A stretch of DNA of 64,000 bases from BOG-908 sp964247675. Its GTDB lineage: Bacteria; Pseudomonadota; Alphaproteobacteria; Acetobacterales; Acetobacteraceae. Each line of letters begins with the position of its first letter. Positions within the stretch are counted from its first letter, which is position 1. The stretch is from positions 1-64,000 of the forward strand of contig CAXTVW010000006.1 of the NCBI GenBank assembly GCA_964247675.1. The letters run 5' to 3'. Both the position numbers and the translations under genes were made by a program. This document shows positions 42,601-49,804 of the stretch, in pieces. The notes beneath the pieces were generated by a model that saw only the letters and a program-made list of their open reading frames with translations, had not been told where the DNA came from and ran no database searches.

Positions 42601-44123
42601 GCGATGCGCTGGCCACGCTGGCCGATTTCACCGCTTCCGGTTTCACGCTGACGGACAGCGGCGCGCTGACCGTCACGGGCAACGTCACCGCCGCGCAGAC
42701 CGGCCTTCAGGCGGCCAGCCTCTCCGTCACCGGCTCGCTCGCTGCGTCCCAGGCGCTGTCCCTGACCGCGACAGGCGGCGGGATCATCGCGACAGGCGGC
42801 CTGTCGACGGGCGCGCTGTCGCTGTCCGCGCCTGGCAGCATCAGCCTGACCGGCCCGAACCAGGTGGCGGCGCTCGCCAGCGCGCAGACCCAGGGTGGCC
42901 TCGTCCTGACCGATGCCGGCACTCTGGACGTGACCGGCCCCGTGACGGCTTCCGGCCCCCTCAGCCTGTCCGCCAGCGCGCTGGGCCTGGCCGGGACCTT
43001 GTCCTCGGGCGGCAGCATCGCACTTACCGCGGCCACGGGCAGCCTGAGCCAGTCAGCCGGCATGGTGACGGGCAGCCAGGTCAGCCTGTCGGCCGCAAGC
43101 ACCATCGCACTGGCCGGCACGATCGCCGGCGACAGCATCACCATCGGCGGCACGGCAAATGCGGCCGCCCCCGATGTCGTCTGGTCCGGCAACATTTTCG
43201 GGCCTGGCCGTAGCTTCGCCACATCCGCCGGTCCGCGAGCCAATTTCGAACAGACGGCCGCGGGCGGCAGCGAAAGCATCACGGTGACGGCAAGCGCCCT
43301 GCAGCAGACAGGCACGACGATGATCGGCGGTGGCGCGCCGGTCAATCTCTCCATCACGCTCACCGGGCCAGGAACCGTCAGCTTCGATCCCGCAGCCGGC
43401 CAGGGCCTGGTCGGCCCGGCCACGAACCTGACGCTGGCGCTGGGCACCGGGAATGCGACCGGCACCATAGACGTGGCCGCCCTGGCCCTAAGCACGACCA
43501 CCGGCTCGCCCGCCGCGAAGACGCTTCTGCTGGGCAGCATCTCCGGCACAGCAGGGCAGGCGGCTGCCGGGCTCGCCACCATCACGCCCGGACCGAATTC
43601 GAACTACGACCTCAACGGCTGCGAGATCGGCGTCGCCTGCGCGGGCACGGGTACCGGGACGGAAACAGGAACCGGCACCGGAACAGGAACCGGGACAGGC
43701 ACCGGAACCGGGACAGGCACCGGAACCGGCACCGCGACAGGGACTGGCAGCGGAACGGGAACGGGCACTGGCACCGACACCGGAATATCCGGGGACACCG
43801 GCGAGACCGAGGCGACGATCGTGGCAGACGTGCCGATTTTCACCGACGCGACCGGCCCGCAGATCCAGCAGAGCGACACCGCCGCCGAAGACACCGCCGG
43901 CATCCTCGTCCAGCCCAGCCGGCAACCGGTCGAGTTCCTGACCGGCGACCTGCCCGTCGATAGCGGCTACGGCGATCTCAACGGCGATCCGATCATCACC
44001 TCCGCCCTCCACCAGTTGCAATCGGGCGACACGCTGCTGCCGGCCGACCCAGAGGGCGACGACGAGCGCCGCCGCCGGCAGAACGACCTCATCATACCCA
44101 ACGTCCCGGCGGAGGATTTCTGA
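36699..44123 (+). CDS. Giant filamentous-haemagglutinin-type TpsA adhesin
   Basis: A 2474-residue secreted exoprotein. The signal peptide ends at PAAAQ (about 45). The TPS secretion domain (about 50-290) has the haemagglutination-activity pattern (NTTTINQSSQRAAINWQSFNVG, VDFKQPNSNAVALN, GHITANGQVVIVNQSGVVFDQ, AGLVVSAPGI). The rest is a long Ala/Gly/Ser/Thr-rich beta-helix. From about residue 1000 it is built of repeats near 86 residues, clearest at 1770-2026. Only two cysteines are visible, C2308 and C2314, directly before a Gly-Thr dipeptide run. No C-terminal toxin domain is present, so adhesion or biofilm rather than contact inhibition is expected. GAGGAG precedes the ATG. Its stop overlaps the next start by 1 nt (TGATG). 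Confidence 0.93.
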   Translation: MPHPLQAQTVPSAAVQTPAWHGRGRAALLASTAVLGVLATPAAAQLAPGARPAGGTVVGGSATIGQAGNTTTINQSSQRAAINWQSFNVGSQQNVDFKQPNSNAVALNTVVGPNPSEIAGHITANGQVVIVNQSGVVFDQGSQVDTAGLVVSAPGITAKNFMAGHMVFDQAAHPGARVVNNGTLTIRQAGLAALVAPQVANGGLIQARLGRVILGGAAAYTLDLYGDGLLALNVTSMVTQVSLGGRTMPALVTNTGTILADGGTVMLTAQAADGLISQLVTAGGTIQANSVGSRTGRILVSGVGGSVQIEGTVTASGLAAGTSGGQVVGNATGSVTILASATLDASGDAGGGLLAIGTTPARALGGPHTRSTLTAASVSVASGARLSANAGRRGTGGHVTVLSAGNTSFAGQIAARGGVLGGNGGAVEISGATLGLTGLVDASAPSAGLAGGGQRGSLLLDPTGILYIAAGTPNAGAGNSYMSFATLEAEAKNETVSVQSDGSVDIAYTASAAAGANTLNLGGSMFSVLAGSGPIAIDSGVSISAGSISLQAGGAILLNQANGAGVGLGAASALPSSIAGSAITLEGSSLSLASASLSATGLLSLFANAGSLAAAPGNVLSTGIISAGTLSGSALSGGGVAGAIQLTGAKNAIATIGTLTAAGNITIDDSTPLTVTGTISAGSTASPATLLIADNNLIVGSNADTTALLSAPGGTIGLTFETLNYSGNISTGAGTGVVGLTYPAASTFTLSTLNNVTTGEIAIGSLDGRTSSGDVIGIDIPNGYGPGNTTANTLGLFVSSSGTISSPAGITIGTLVGSAGSATITGSNTIGTLGNFTANTLTLSQTGPLSISGDVTVGDQPTISNGVSITPAGQLAISITGPLTVSGNVTVLNGSGVSNGTNSGVATLSASDDLSVSGSLSAATASLKGGNIDLPGNVSVSGLLTTTATGVSEDAIGVHPSDNGPPPSGNGTITETGILNAGTLTGSAGVSATFTGTNTIGTLADFNTPVFAVRDSAALDVTGSITANTSASITAASLAIPGSIAASRVLSLTASAGPIDETGTLTVGTLSLSSTGTATLFYGDANYSNAIGTLGASATAGGLQLADNVPLTITGNVSDNASINILAGTLTIAPGALVTSENITLQAGKFSISGSVVTGKTGSIDLVGIDPTLTVTNDVIAHLSTGGLYLSGENEVDLPDGLSVTGIAGTLGLLTNSGGTVVAGGGLTANTLEGHVGTATLTGANDVTNLGSFSADSLTFSQQGALQVVGPVTAAISADIAAGGLTVAGSIAAPSITLSATSLSVPGTIAAGQLLTLNAGSVTETGLISTPALTGALGSATLTGTNVIDTLTGFSATSLAFTDQSALTLAGIDTAQNATFVVPGLSVAGALSVAGSLDIAIEYGVGAITESGQINAGTLAIIGSGSASLLGTNTIGTLAASTLSGSVALADTEALDVAGNVTAGSSASPATLALAAPTLTVSGNATLSALGGTIALNANTLSILGAATTGTGGLIGLSTYSGTTLANGGTEPGQFTTGELSLGSANGTAADANVATINLPNGITLAGGAGTLGLFTTPGGTIDAMGPIVASTLTGSAGTVALTGANQVGTIDNFTASSFTFAQPGSLQVAGLVGGGTLASITTAGSLTVTGQVTAANTQLSGGTGLSIPGAVTGSDSLSLASSGGSIVATGAVSSADLTVATPGAALLTGAGDVTGLGNVTASAFALNSTGALDVTGSVQAGNTALTAASLTLSGSIAATGNLALTATAGGITEPGTVTAGTLTGSATSAADLTGTNTLTALGNFTAGDFALHTAGVLPVTGLVQAGSISLSAGTIDIASGALSATGALSLVASTGDVTGTGAVTAGTLSGSAAGSLSLTGTTSVATLGDFTAGTSLVLNDLSGLDVAGNLQAGTIALSAASLGLAGNLVSSGALSLIATHGGITETAGAVSAATLSGSATGSASLTGDALATLADFTASGFTLTDSGALTVTGNVTAAQTGLQAASLSVTGSLAASQALSLTATGGGIIATGGLSTGALSLSAPGSISLTGPNQVAALASAQTQGGLVLTDAGTLDVTGPVTASGPLSLSASALGLAGTLSSGGSIALTAATGSLSQSAGMVTGSQVSLSAASTIALAGTIAGDSITIGGTANAAAPDVVWSGNIFGPGRSFATSAGPRANFEQTAAGGSESITVTASALQQTGTTMIGGGAPVNLSITLTGPGTVSFDPAAGQGLVGPATNLTLALGTGNATGTIDVAALALSTTTGSPAAKTLLLGSISGTAGQAAAGLATITPGPNSNYDLNGCEIGVACAGTGTGTETGTGTGTGTGTGTGTGTGTGTGTATGTGSGTGTGTGTDTGISGDTGETEATIVADVPIFTDATGPQIQQSDTAAEDTAGILVQPSRQPVEFLTGDLPVDSGYGDLNGDPIITSALHQLQSGDTLLPADPEGDDERRRRQNDLIIPNVPAEDF
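42006..42776 (+). repeat. Three clear consecutive units of the TpsA 86-residue repeat
   Basis: Units at 42006-42263, 42264-42521 and 42522-42776 encode 86, 86 and 85 residues. Each starts GG/GD-[IV]-T-x-T and contains AxTLxGSA, then LTG, ATLxDFTA, LDVxGNxxA and AxSLxxxGxLxxSGALSL. Similar but looser units extend upstream to about 39,000. Constant unit length fits coils of a right-handed beta-helix and would allow recombination-driven length changes. Confidence 0.75.
43641..43785 (+). repeat. Gly-Thr dipeptide microsatellite in tpsA
   Basis: About 145 bp built from 6-nt Gly-Thr codon pairs (ACC/ACA alternating with GGA, GGG or GGC), with apparent 12- and 18-nt higher-order units. It encodes a nearly pure (GT)n run with a few Glu, Ala, Ser and Asp interruptions. 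Unit length is a multiple of three, so slippage would change linker length without a frameshift. It lies just after the cysteine pair. Confidence 0.85.
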
Positions 44124-47100
44124 TGCGGGCGCCGCATCCGGCCGCGTTCTGGCTGTGGCCGGTCCTCCTGGTTGCGGGCTGTTCGACGCCGCCGCCCGCA
44201 GCTTTCGTGCCGTCCGGCAGCAGCAGGCAAGGTGCTGCCATCCCGATCGGGCGCAACGATGCGAGCGAGGCCTGTGTGCAGGACGGCGAGCCGGGTGACG
44301 TCGCCGCTTCGGTGTATTGCGGTGCATGGGAGCAGCCGAGCGCCCGTGTCGCCCGCGCCGAGGCGACGGACGCTGGCCCTGGCGCACCGGGCGCTGGCCT
44401 GGCCACCATCGCCGCCGGCGGCACCTGGCGCGAAGGCCTGGACCGGCGGCTGTCCTGCGAGCCGGCGCAACCGGCCACCGTGCTGGGCCGCTACCCGGCC
44501 ATGGTGCTGTCCTGCACCACCAGGCTCGGCGGCTGGCCGCAGGTGGCGCTGGCCACGCAGGTGGACGGCCACATATGGCTGGCGGACGGGGTGCGCCCTG
44601 CTTTGCCCGCCATGGAACGCTCGATAGGCCTGCTCTCCGGCACGGTGTCGCCCGGCTCCATCGCCACCCAGCCGGTCAGCACCGGTCTGTCAGCAACCCG
44701 CCTGGCGGCCGCCAGCTACAGCTCCGGCGACATCAACCGCTACGAGATCCTCGTACGCGCCGCCAACCGTGCCAACGTGGAGGGCAACTACCCCGCCGCG
44801 GAGTCCGCGTTGCGCGCGGCCGCTGCCTTGCAGGAGCGTGTGCAGGGCCTGAACGCGCCCGCTCTGTCGAAAACCTACGCCAGCGAGGCGCTGCAGCTCT
44901 CCGACCAGGGACGCTTCGCCGCCGCCGACGCGCTGTTCGCCAGGGCGGACGCGCTGGCAAGGAGCCCCGGCCAGAACGACCGCGTGACGATCCCGCTTCT
45001 GCTGCAATACCGCGGCCTGGACCAGCTCAACCGCAACCATCCCGATCTGGCGCTGGCCGAGCTTAGCCGCGCCGAGCAGGAATACGCGGAACTGCTGCCG
45101 CCGAGCGCGCTGGCGACGGCAAACACACGCGGCAGCGCCGCCGGCCGGCTGGACAACCAGCAGATACTCACCGATCAGGGCGAGCGGCGCGCCCTGCTGG
45201 GTGTGATCGAGACCAGGCGGGCAGAGGCGCGCGCCCTGCGGCTGCAGGCGCATCTGGGGCAAAGCCAGGCGCTGTTCGCGTCGGCCGCCCGGCTCGCCGA
45301 TTCGCGCGGCCTGGACGAGCCGCAGGTCTCCGCGCGGCTGTACCGCACGGCGGCCTTTACCAGCGATGCCGCGGGTGACCGCGATGCTTCGCTGGCCGCC
45401 ATCACCCGCTCTGCCGAAGTGTTCGGGCACGCTTTGCCGGGCAGCCGGACCTATGCCGAGACCACGCTGGTGCTGGCCGCGCGTCTGGCCGAACGCCAGC
45501 AGCCGGAGCGCGCGCTGGCCGCCTGCCACGAGGCAGCCAGCATCCTGCGCGCCGAGAGCGCCGGCACCAGCGGCACCCTGCTGATGCCCTGCCTGGCGAT
45601 CCTGCACGCGCAGGCGGCAAGCCATCCCGACCAGGCCCAGGCGCGCTACGCCGACATGTTCGAGATGGGGCAGCTCGCCCGCGGCAGCGTCACCGCCCAG
45701 CAGATCGCCCAAGCCAGCGCGCGGCTTAGCGAAAACGCCCGCGACCCGAAGGTCAGCGCGCTGATACGCAGCCATGACGACCAGGCCTCCGCGCTCGCCG
45801 ACCTGTTCGCGTCGCGCGACTCGCTGCGCAGCCAGAACTCCGACGCCGCCCGCGCCCGCGACGCCAGGCTGGCGGCAGAGATCAACGCGCTTCAGGCTAG
45901 GCGCGCGGAGACGGACGCTGCCCTGCAGGCCGCCTCGCCGAATTACGGCCAGCTCGTGCAGCAGGTGGTCGGCGCCGCGGACGTGCTGCGCGTCCTGCAC
46001 CCCAGCGAGGCGTTCGTCGCCACCATGATGTCGGCCGACACCGGCTGGACGTTCCTCATGCGTGACGGGAAGATCAACGTGGCCCCGCTGCCGGGCGGCA
46101 GCAACGCGGCCGCCGCTCTGGTGGCGCAGGTGCGCCACAGCATGGACGCCGAGACGGAGCCACCGCCGCCGTTCGACATCGCCGCCGCGCGCAGCCTCTA
46201 CACGCTCGTGCTGGGTGGCGTCGCTCCCGGGCTGGAGGGGGCCACCGCGCTCTCCATCGCCCCCTCCGGACCGCTGCTCTCCGTCCCGTTCGGCGTCCTG
46301 CTGACCGGGCCGGCCGAGCAGAACGACCTTGCCGGCGCGCCCTGGCTGATCAAGCAGGTCGCCATCGAGCACGTGCCTGCGCCGGCCAATTTCGTCAGCC
46401 TGCGCAAGCTTGCCGGCACCACGCGGGCGACCAAGCCCTGGTTCGGTTTCGGCGCGTTTCGCCCCGTGACGCTGGCGCAGGCCGAGCGCAGCTTCCCGAG
46501 CGGCTCCTGCGCGGACAGCGCGCAGCTGCTGGCCGGCCTGCCGCCGCTGCCCGGGGCGGAGGTGGAGCTGCACGCGCTGCAACGCGTGATCGGCGCCGGC
46601 AGGAACGACCTGCTGGAAGGCGCCGCTTTCACCGCCGCGGGCGTGCAGCACGCAGATCTCAAGGACGTGCGCATCCTGCATTTTGCCACCCACGCGCTCC
46701 TGCCGACCGACCTGCGTTGCGAGAACGAGCCGGCGCTCGTCACCTCGCCGCCGCCAGGTGCGATTGATGCCAGTGGCGCGCTTCTCACCGCCTCCGAAGT
46801 GGCGGGCCTGGATCTGGACGCGGATGCCGTGGTGCTATCCGCCTGCAACACCGGCGGCCCTGCTGGCGGCGCTTCGGGCGAGAGCCTGACCGGCTTGGCG
46901 CGCAGCTTTTTCTACGCCGGCGCGCGCGCGCTTCTGGTCACCCACTGGTCGGTGAACGACAAGAGCACCGCCTATGTGGTGGCGCTCACGCTGGCCAAGA
47001 CCCGCTCGCAGCCGGGCATCGGCCTGGCCAGTGCGCTGGCGCTGGCGCAAAGGCGCGTGCTGTCGGAGAGCGTGGGCGATACCGCCATCGAGGCGCATCC

Positions 47101-47161
47101 GTTCTACTGGGGCGCTTTGGCGGTGATCGGCGAGGGTATGGGGAGCAGGGTAGGGACGTAA
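44123..47161 (+). CDS. CHAT-domain (caspase-like) TPR lipoprotein of the TPS operon
   Basis: A 1012-residue probable lipoprotein: lipobox LVAGC with Cys20, followed by Ser (no Asp at +2), so outer-membrane sorting is likely. The helical TPR-like middle (about 195-620) has repeated AxxAL..A patterns (NVEGNYPAAESALRAAAALQE, LSDQGRFAAADALFARADALA). The C-terminal CHAT domain (about 690-1010) keeps the caspase-fold dyad: His857 in HFATHA and Cys908 in LSACNTG, then ARSFFYAGARALLVTHWSVND. Both residues are intact, so proteolysis is plausible. It overlaps the tpsA stop by 1 nt and should be co-translated. A role in processing or releasing TpsA is inferred from operon position, not shown. Confidence 0.9.
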   Translation: MRAPHPAAFWLWPVLLVAGCSTPPPAAFVPSGSSRQGAAIPIGRNDASEACVQDGEPGDVAASVYCGAWEQPSARVARAEATDAGPGAPGAGLATIAAGGTWREGLDRRLSCEPAQPATVLGRYPAMVLSCTTRLGGWPQVALATQVDGHIWLADGVRPALPAMERSIGLLSGTVSPGSIATQPVSTGLSATRLAAASYSSGDINRYEILVRAANRANVEGNYPAAESALRAAAALQERVQGLNAPALSKTYASEALQLSDQGRFAAADALFARADALARSPGQNDRVTIPLLLQYRGLDQLNRNHPDLALAELSRAEQEYAELLPPSALATANTRGSAAGRLDNQQILTDQGERRALLGVIETRRAEARALRLQAHLGQSQALFASAARLADSRGLDEPQVSARLYRTAAFTSDAAGDRDASLAAITRSAEVFGHALPGSRTYAETTLVLAARLAERQQPERALAACHEAASILRAESAGTSGTLLMPCLAILHAQAASHPDQAQARYADMFEMGQLARGSVTAQQIAQASARLSENARDPKVSALIRSHDDQASALADLFASRDSLRSQNSDAARARDARLAAEINALQARRAETDAALQAASPNYGQLVQQVVGAADVLRVLHPSEAFVATMMSADTGWTFLMRDGKINVAPLPGGSNAAAALVAQVRHSMDAETEPPPPFDIAAARSLYTLVLGGVAPGLEGATALSIAPSGPLLSVPFGVLLTGPAEQNDLAGAPWLIKQVAIEHVPAPANFVSLRKLAGTTRATKPWFGFGAFRPVTLAQAERSFPSGSCADSAQLLAGLPPLPGAEVELHALQRVIGAGRNDLLEGAAFTAAGVQHADLKDVRILHFATHALLPTDLRCENEPALVTSPPPGAIDASGALLTASEVAGLDLDADAVVLSACNTGGPAGGASGESLTGLARSFFYAGARALLVTHWSVNDKSTAYVVALTLAKTRSQPGIGLASALALAQRRVLSESVGDTAIEAHPFYWGALAVIGEGMGSRVGT

Positions 47162-47300
47162 GAAAGCGAGGCCTTCTTTTCTGAAGAAAAGAAGCAAAAG
47201 ACTTTTTCTCCGCTGTCGCGAACCTGTCCCGTGAGTCCGCGACAGCGCAGACAGAAGTTTTTGGTTCTTTTCTTCAAAAAAGAACGGCTTGCTTATTCCT
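47162..47300. repeat. Palindromic intergenic element, copy R12
   Basis: After the CHAT gene. The left terminal hairpin is a perfect variant: CTTCTTTTCT, GA, AGAAAAGAAG. A T-to-C change on one side is matched by A-to-G on the other. The right arm has GTTC/GAAC ends. The centre pairs CGCTGTCGCG with CGCGACAGCG. Confidence 0.9.
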
Positions 47301-47325
47301 TCGCAACCCACTCCCGCCGAAACGC

Positions 47326-49770
47326 TTGCACCGCAGCAAACCGGAGACCGCACCCCCCTTGCCCGACGCACCAGGCGCCCCAGGCATCGCGCCGCGCTGG
47401 ACCTCCAGCGACAAGAGCGGGCTAGGCACGGCGCTGCTGGCCACCAGCCGGGTGTGGTTCACCATCAGCCACGGCATACTCAACGAGTGCTATTACCCGC
47501 GCGTCGACCAGGCCTGCACGCGCGATTTCGGCTTCATCGTCACCGACGGCGAGAGCCTGTTCGCCGAGGAGAAACGCGACACTGAGACCAGCCTGGCCGC
47601 GCTGACAGACGGCGTGCCGGCCTACGAGGTGACCAACACCCATCGCCCGGCCGATGGCGGCGCGCCGCGCTTCCGCATCGTCAAACGGATCATCACCGAC
47701 CCGCGGCGCGACGTGGTGCTGCAAGCGGTCAGGCTGGAAACGCTGGCGCCTGGGCGCAAGCTTCGCCTGTTCGCGCTGGTGGCGCCGCATCTCGTCAATG
47801 CCGGCTACAGCAACAACGCCTGGCTGGACGACTACAAGGGCCAGAAGATGCTGTTTGCCGAGGGTGGCGGCGCGGCCCTCGCCTTGGCTTCCGACGTGCC
47901 CTGGATCGCGCGTTCAGTGGGTTTCGCTGGCATCAGCGACGGCTGGCAGGACCTCTCGCGTCATCTCAGGCTGACCTGGGAATTCGACCGCGCGGTGTCC
48001 GGCAACGTGGCTTTGGCGGGCGAAGTCGATCTGGCACCCGGCGGCACCGCAATCTTCGCCCTGGGTTTCGGCCGTAGCCCGATCGAGGCCGCCTTCCGCG
48101 CGCGGGCTAGCCTGCTGGACGATTTCGAAACCCTGGCCGCGGAATACACCCAGGCCTGGCATGACTGGCAGGCCGGCCTGCGCCGCCTGGACCGCCCGCC
48201 CCGTGCCGACGCCGAAGCCGGGCGGGCGCACAACACGTATCGTGTCAGCACGGCCGTTCTGCGCACCCACGAGGCGCCGGATTTCCGCGGCGGCTACATC
48301 GCTAGCCTGTCCATCCCCTGGGGTGCGGCGAAGGGCGACGATGATCTGGGCGGCTACCATCTCGTCTGGCCGCGCGACCTGGTGGAGACTGCCGGCGCGC
48401 TGCTCGCCGCCGGCGCGCCGGCCGAGGCGGTGCAGGTGCTGGATTACCTGCGCGCCACCCAGGAGGCCGACGGCCACTGGCCGCAGAACAATTGGCTGGA
48501 CGGCTCGTCCTACTGGCAGGGCGTTCAGATGGATGAATGCGCATTTCCCATCCTGCTCGTCGGCCTCGCGCGCCGGGAAGGCGCGCTGACGCAGGCCGAC
48601 CTGCCGCGATACTGGCCGATGGTGCGGCAGGCCGCGGGCTTCCTCGTGCGCAAGGGTCCGGTCACAGGTCAGGACCGCTGGGAGGAGAATGCCGGCTACT
48701 CCACCTTCACGCTCGCGGTCGAGATCGCCGCGCTGACCGTCGCCGCCGAACTGGCAGAACAGGCGGGCATGCCGGTGATCGCGCGGTTCCTGACCGAGAC
48801 GGCGGATTACTGGCACGCGTGCCTCGACGCCTGGACGTTCGCGCGCGGCACGAAGCTCGCCGCCGAACTGGGCGTGGAGGGCTATTACATACGGATCGCG
48901 CCGGCCCGCCAGCCAGGCACCGCTTCGGACCTGGACGGCGAGGTGCAGATCAAGAACCGGCCGGAAGGCCAGGGGCTCTACCAGGCGCACGAGGTCATCA
49001 GCGCTGACGCGCTGGCCCTGGTGCGGTTCGGCCTGCGCCGCGCGGATGACCCGCGCATCCTGGCCACGATACGCGCGATCGACCACGCTACCTGCAAGCA
49101 GTTGCCAGCAGGCCCGGCCTGGTATCGCTACACCGGCGACGGCTACGGCGAGCACGACGACGGCACCCCGTTCGACGGCACCGGCCAGGGCCGGTTGTGG
49201 CCGCTACTGACGGGCGAGCGCGCCCACGTGGCCATCGCGGCCGGCGACTTCGCCCAGGCGGCCCGGCTGCTGGACACGATGGAAGCCTGCACCAGCCGCG
49301 GCGCGCTGATACCCGAGCAGGTGTGGGACGCCGGCGAGATACCCGCACGCGAGCTGTCGCCCGGCCACCCCAGCGGCTCGGCCATGCCGCTGGTGTGGGC
49401 GCATGCCGAGCACATCAAGCTGCTGCGCTCGCTCGCCGACCGCGCGGTGTTCGACATGCCGCCACAGACGATGCGCCGCTATCTGGAGGAGACGCACGCG
49501 CTTCGTGTGACCCCCTGGCGCGTCGGCTTCCAGCCGGAGCGGCTGACGCCTGGCAGCACGTTGCGTATCGAACTCCCCCAGCCGAGCATCGTTCACTGGA
49601 GCAACGATGGCTGGGCCACGTCGAACGAGGCGGAAACGACCGACACCGGGCTGGACGTGCATGTGGCCGAACTCGGCTGGGAGAATATCCGCAGCGAAGG
49701 ATTCGTCTTTACCTGGCGGGATGCCAGGACGCAGGCCTGGACGGGCAGGAACTACCACGTGAACACCTGA
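47326..49770 (+). CDS. Glycoside hydrolase family 15 glucoamylase-type protein
   Basis: Probable exo-acting alpha-glucosidase (EC 3.2.1.3 class) of 814 residues. The N-terminal beta-sandwich (about 25-290) is the bacterial glucoamylase/glucodextranase N domain (VWFTISHGILNECYYPRVDQACTRDFGFIVTDG). The (alpha/alpha)6 barrel follows, with GGYHLVWPRDLVETAGALLAAG, QNNWLDGSSYWQGVQMDECAFPI, candidate acid E453/E454 in RWEENAGYSTF and candidate base E664 in IPEQVWD. No signal peptide is seen, so it is probably cytoplasmic, acting on glycogen or maltodextrin. The start is uncertain: TTG at 47326 or TTG at 47359, with no ATG nearby. zwf begins 34 nt downstream, an apparent operon feeding glucose to oxidation. 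Confidence 0.9.
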   Translation: MHRSKPETAPPLPDAPGAPGIAPRWTSSDKSGLGTALLATSRVWFTISHGILNECYYPRVDQACTRDFGFIVTDGESLFAEEKRDTETSLAALTDGVPAYEVTNTHRPADGGAPRFRIVKRIITDPRRDVVLQAVRLETLAPGRKLRLFALVAPHLVNAGYSNNAWLDDYKGQKMLFAEGGGAALALASDVPWIARSVGFAGISDGWQDLSRHLRLTWEFDRAVSGNVALAGEVDLAPGGTAIFALGFGRSPIEAAFRARASLLDDFETLAAEYTQAWHDWQAGLRRLDRPPRADAEAGRAHNTYRVSTAVLRTHEAPDFRGGYIASLSIPWGAAKGDDDLGGYHLVWPRDLVETAGALLAAGAPAEAVQVLDYLRATQEADGHWPQNNWLDGSSYWQGVQMDECAFPILLVGLARREGALTQADLPRYWPMVRQAAGFLVRKGPVTGQDRWEENAGYSTFTLAVEIAALTVAAELAEQAGMPVIARFLTETADYWHACLDAWTFARGTKLAAELGVEGYYIRIAPARQPGTASDLDGEVQIKNRPEGQGLYQAHEVISADALALVRFGLRRADDPRILATIRAIDHATCKQLPAGPAWYRYTGDGYGEHDDGTPFDGTGQGRLWPLLTGERAHVAIAAGDFAQAARLLDTMEACTSRGALIPEQVWDAGEIPARELSPGHPSGSAMPLVWAHAEHIKLLRSLADRAVFDMPPQTMRRYLEETHALRVTPWRVGFQPERLTPGSTLRIELPQPSIVHWSNDGWATSNEAETTDTGLDVHVAELGWENIRSEGFVFTWRDARTQAWTGRNYHVNT

Positions 49771-49804
49771 GCCGGGTCACGTCCGGCCATCTAGGAGCGC
49801 CGCT

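Noticed and set aside
36630..43585. Several long minus-strand frames opposite the tpsA gene
   Set aside because: They mirror the Ala/Gly/Ser/Thr repeat codons of tpsA and show the same periodicity; no start sites or families.
43641..43785. Regular short repeat considered as a CRISPR-like array
   Set aside because: It is a 6-nt Gly-Thr codon microsatellite inside an open reading frame, without spacers or palindromic repeats.
36699..44123. TpsA as a contact-dependent inhibition (CdiA) toxin
   Set aside because: No VENN-like boundary or toxin domain at the C-terminus and no small immunity gene follows; the next gene is the CHAT lipoprotein.
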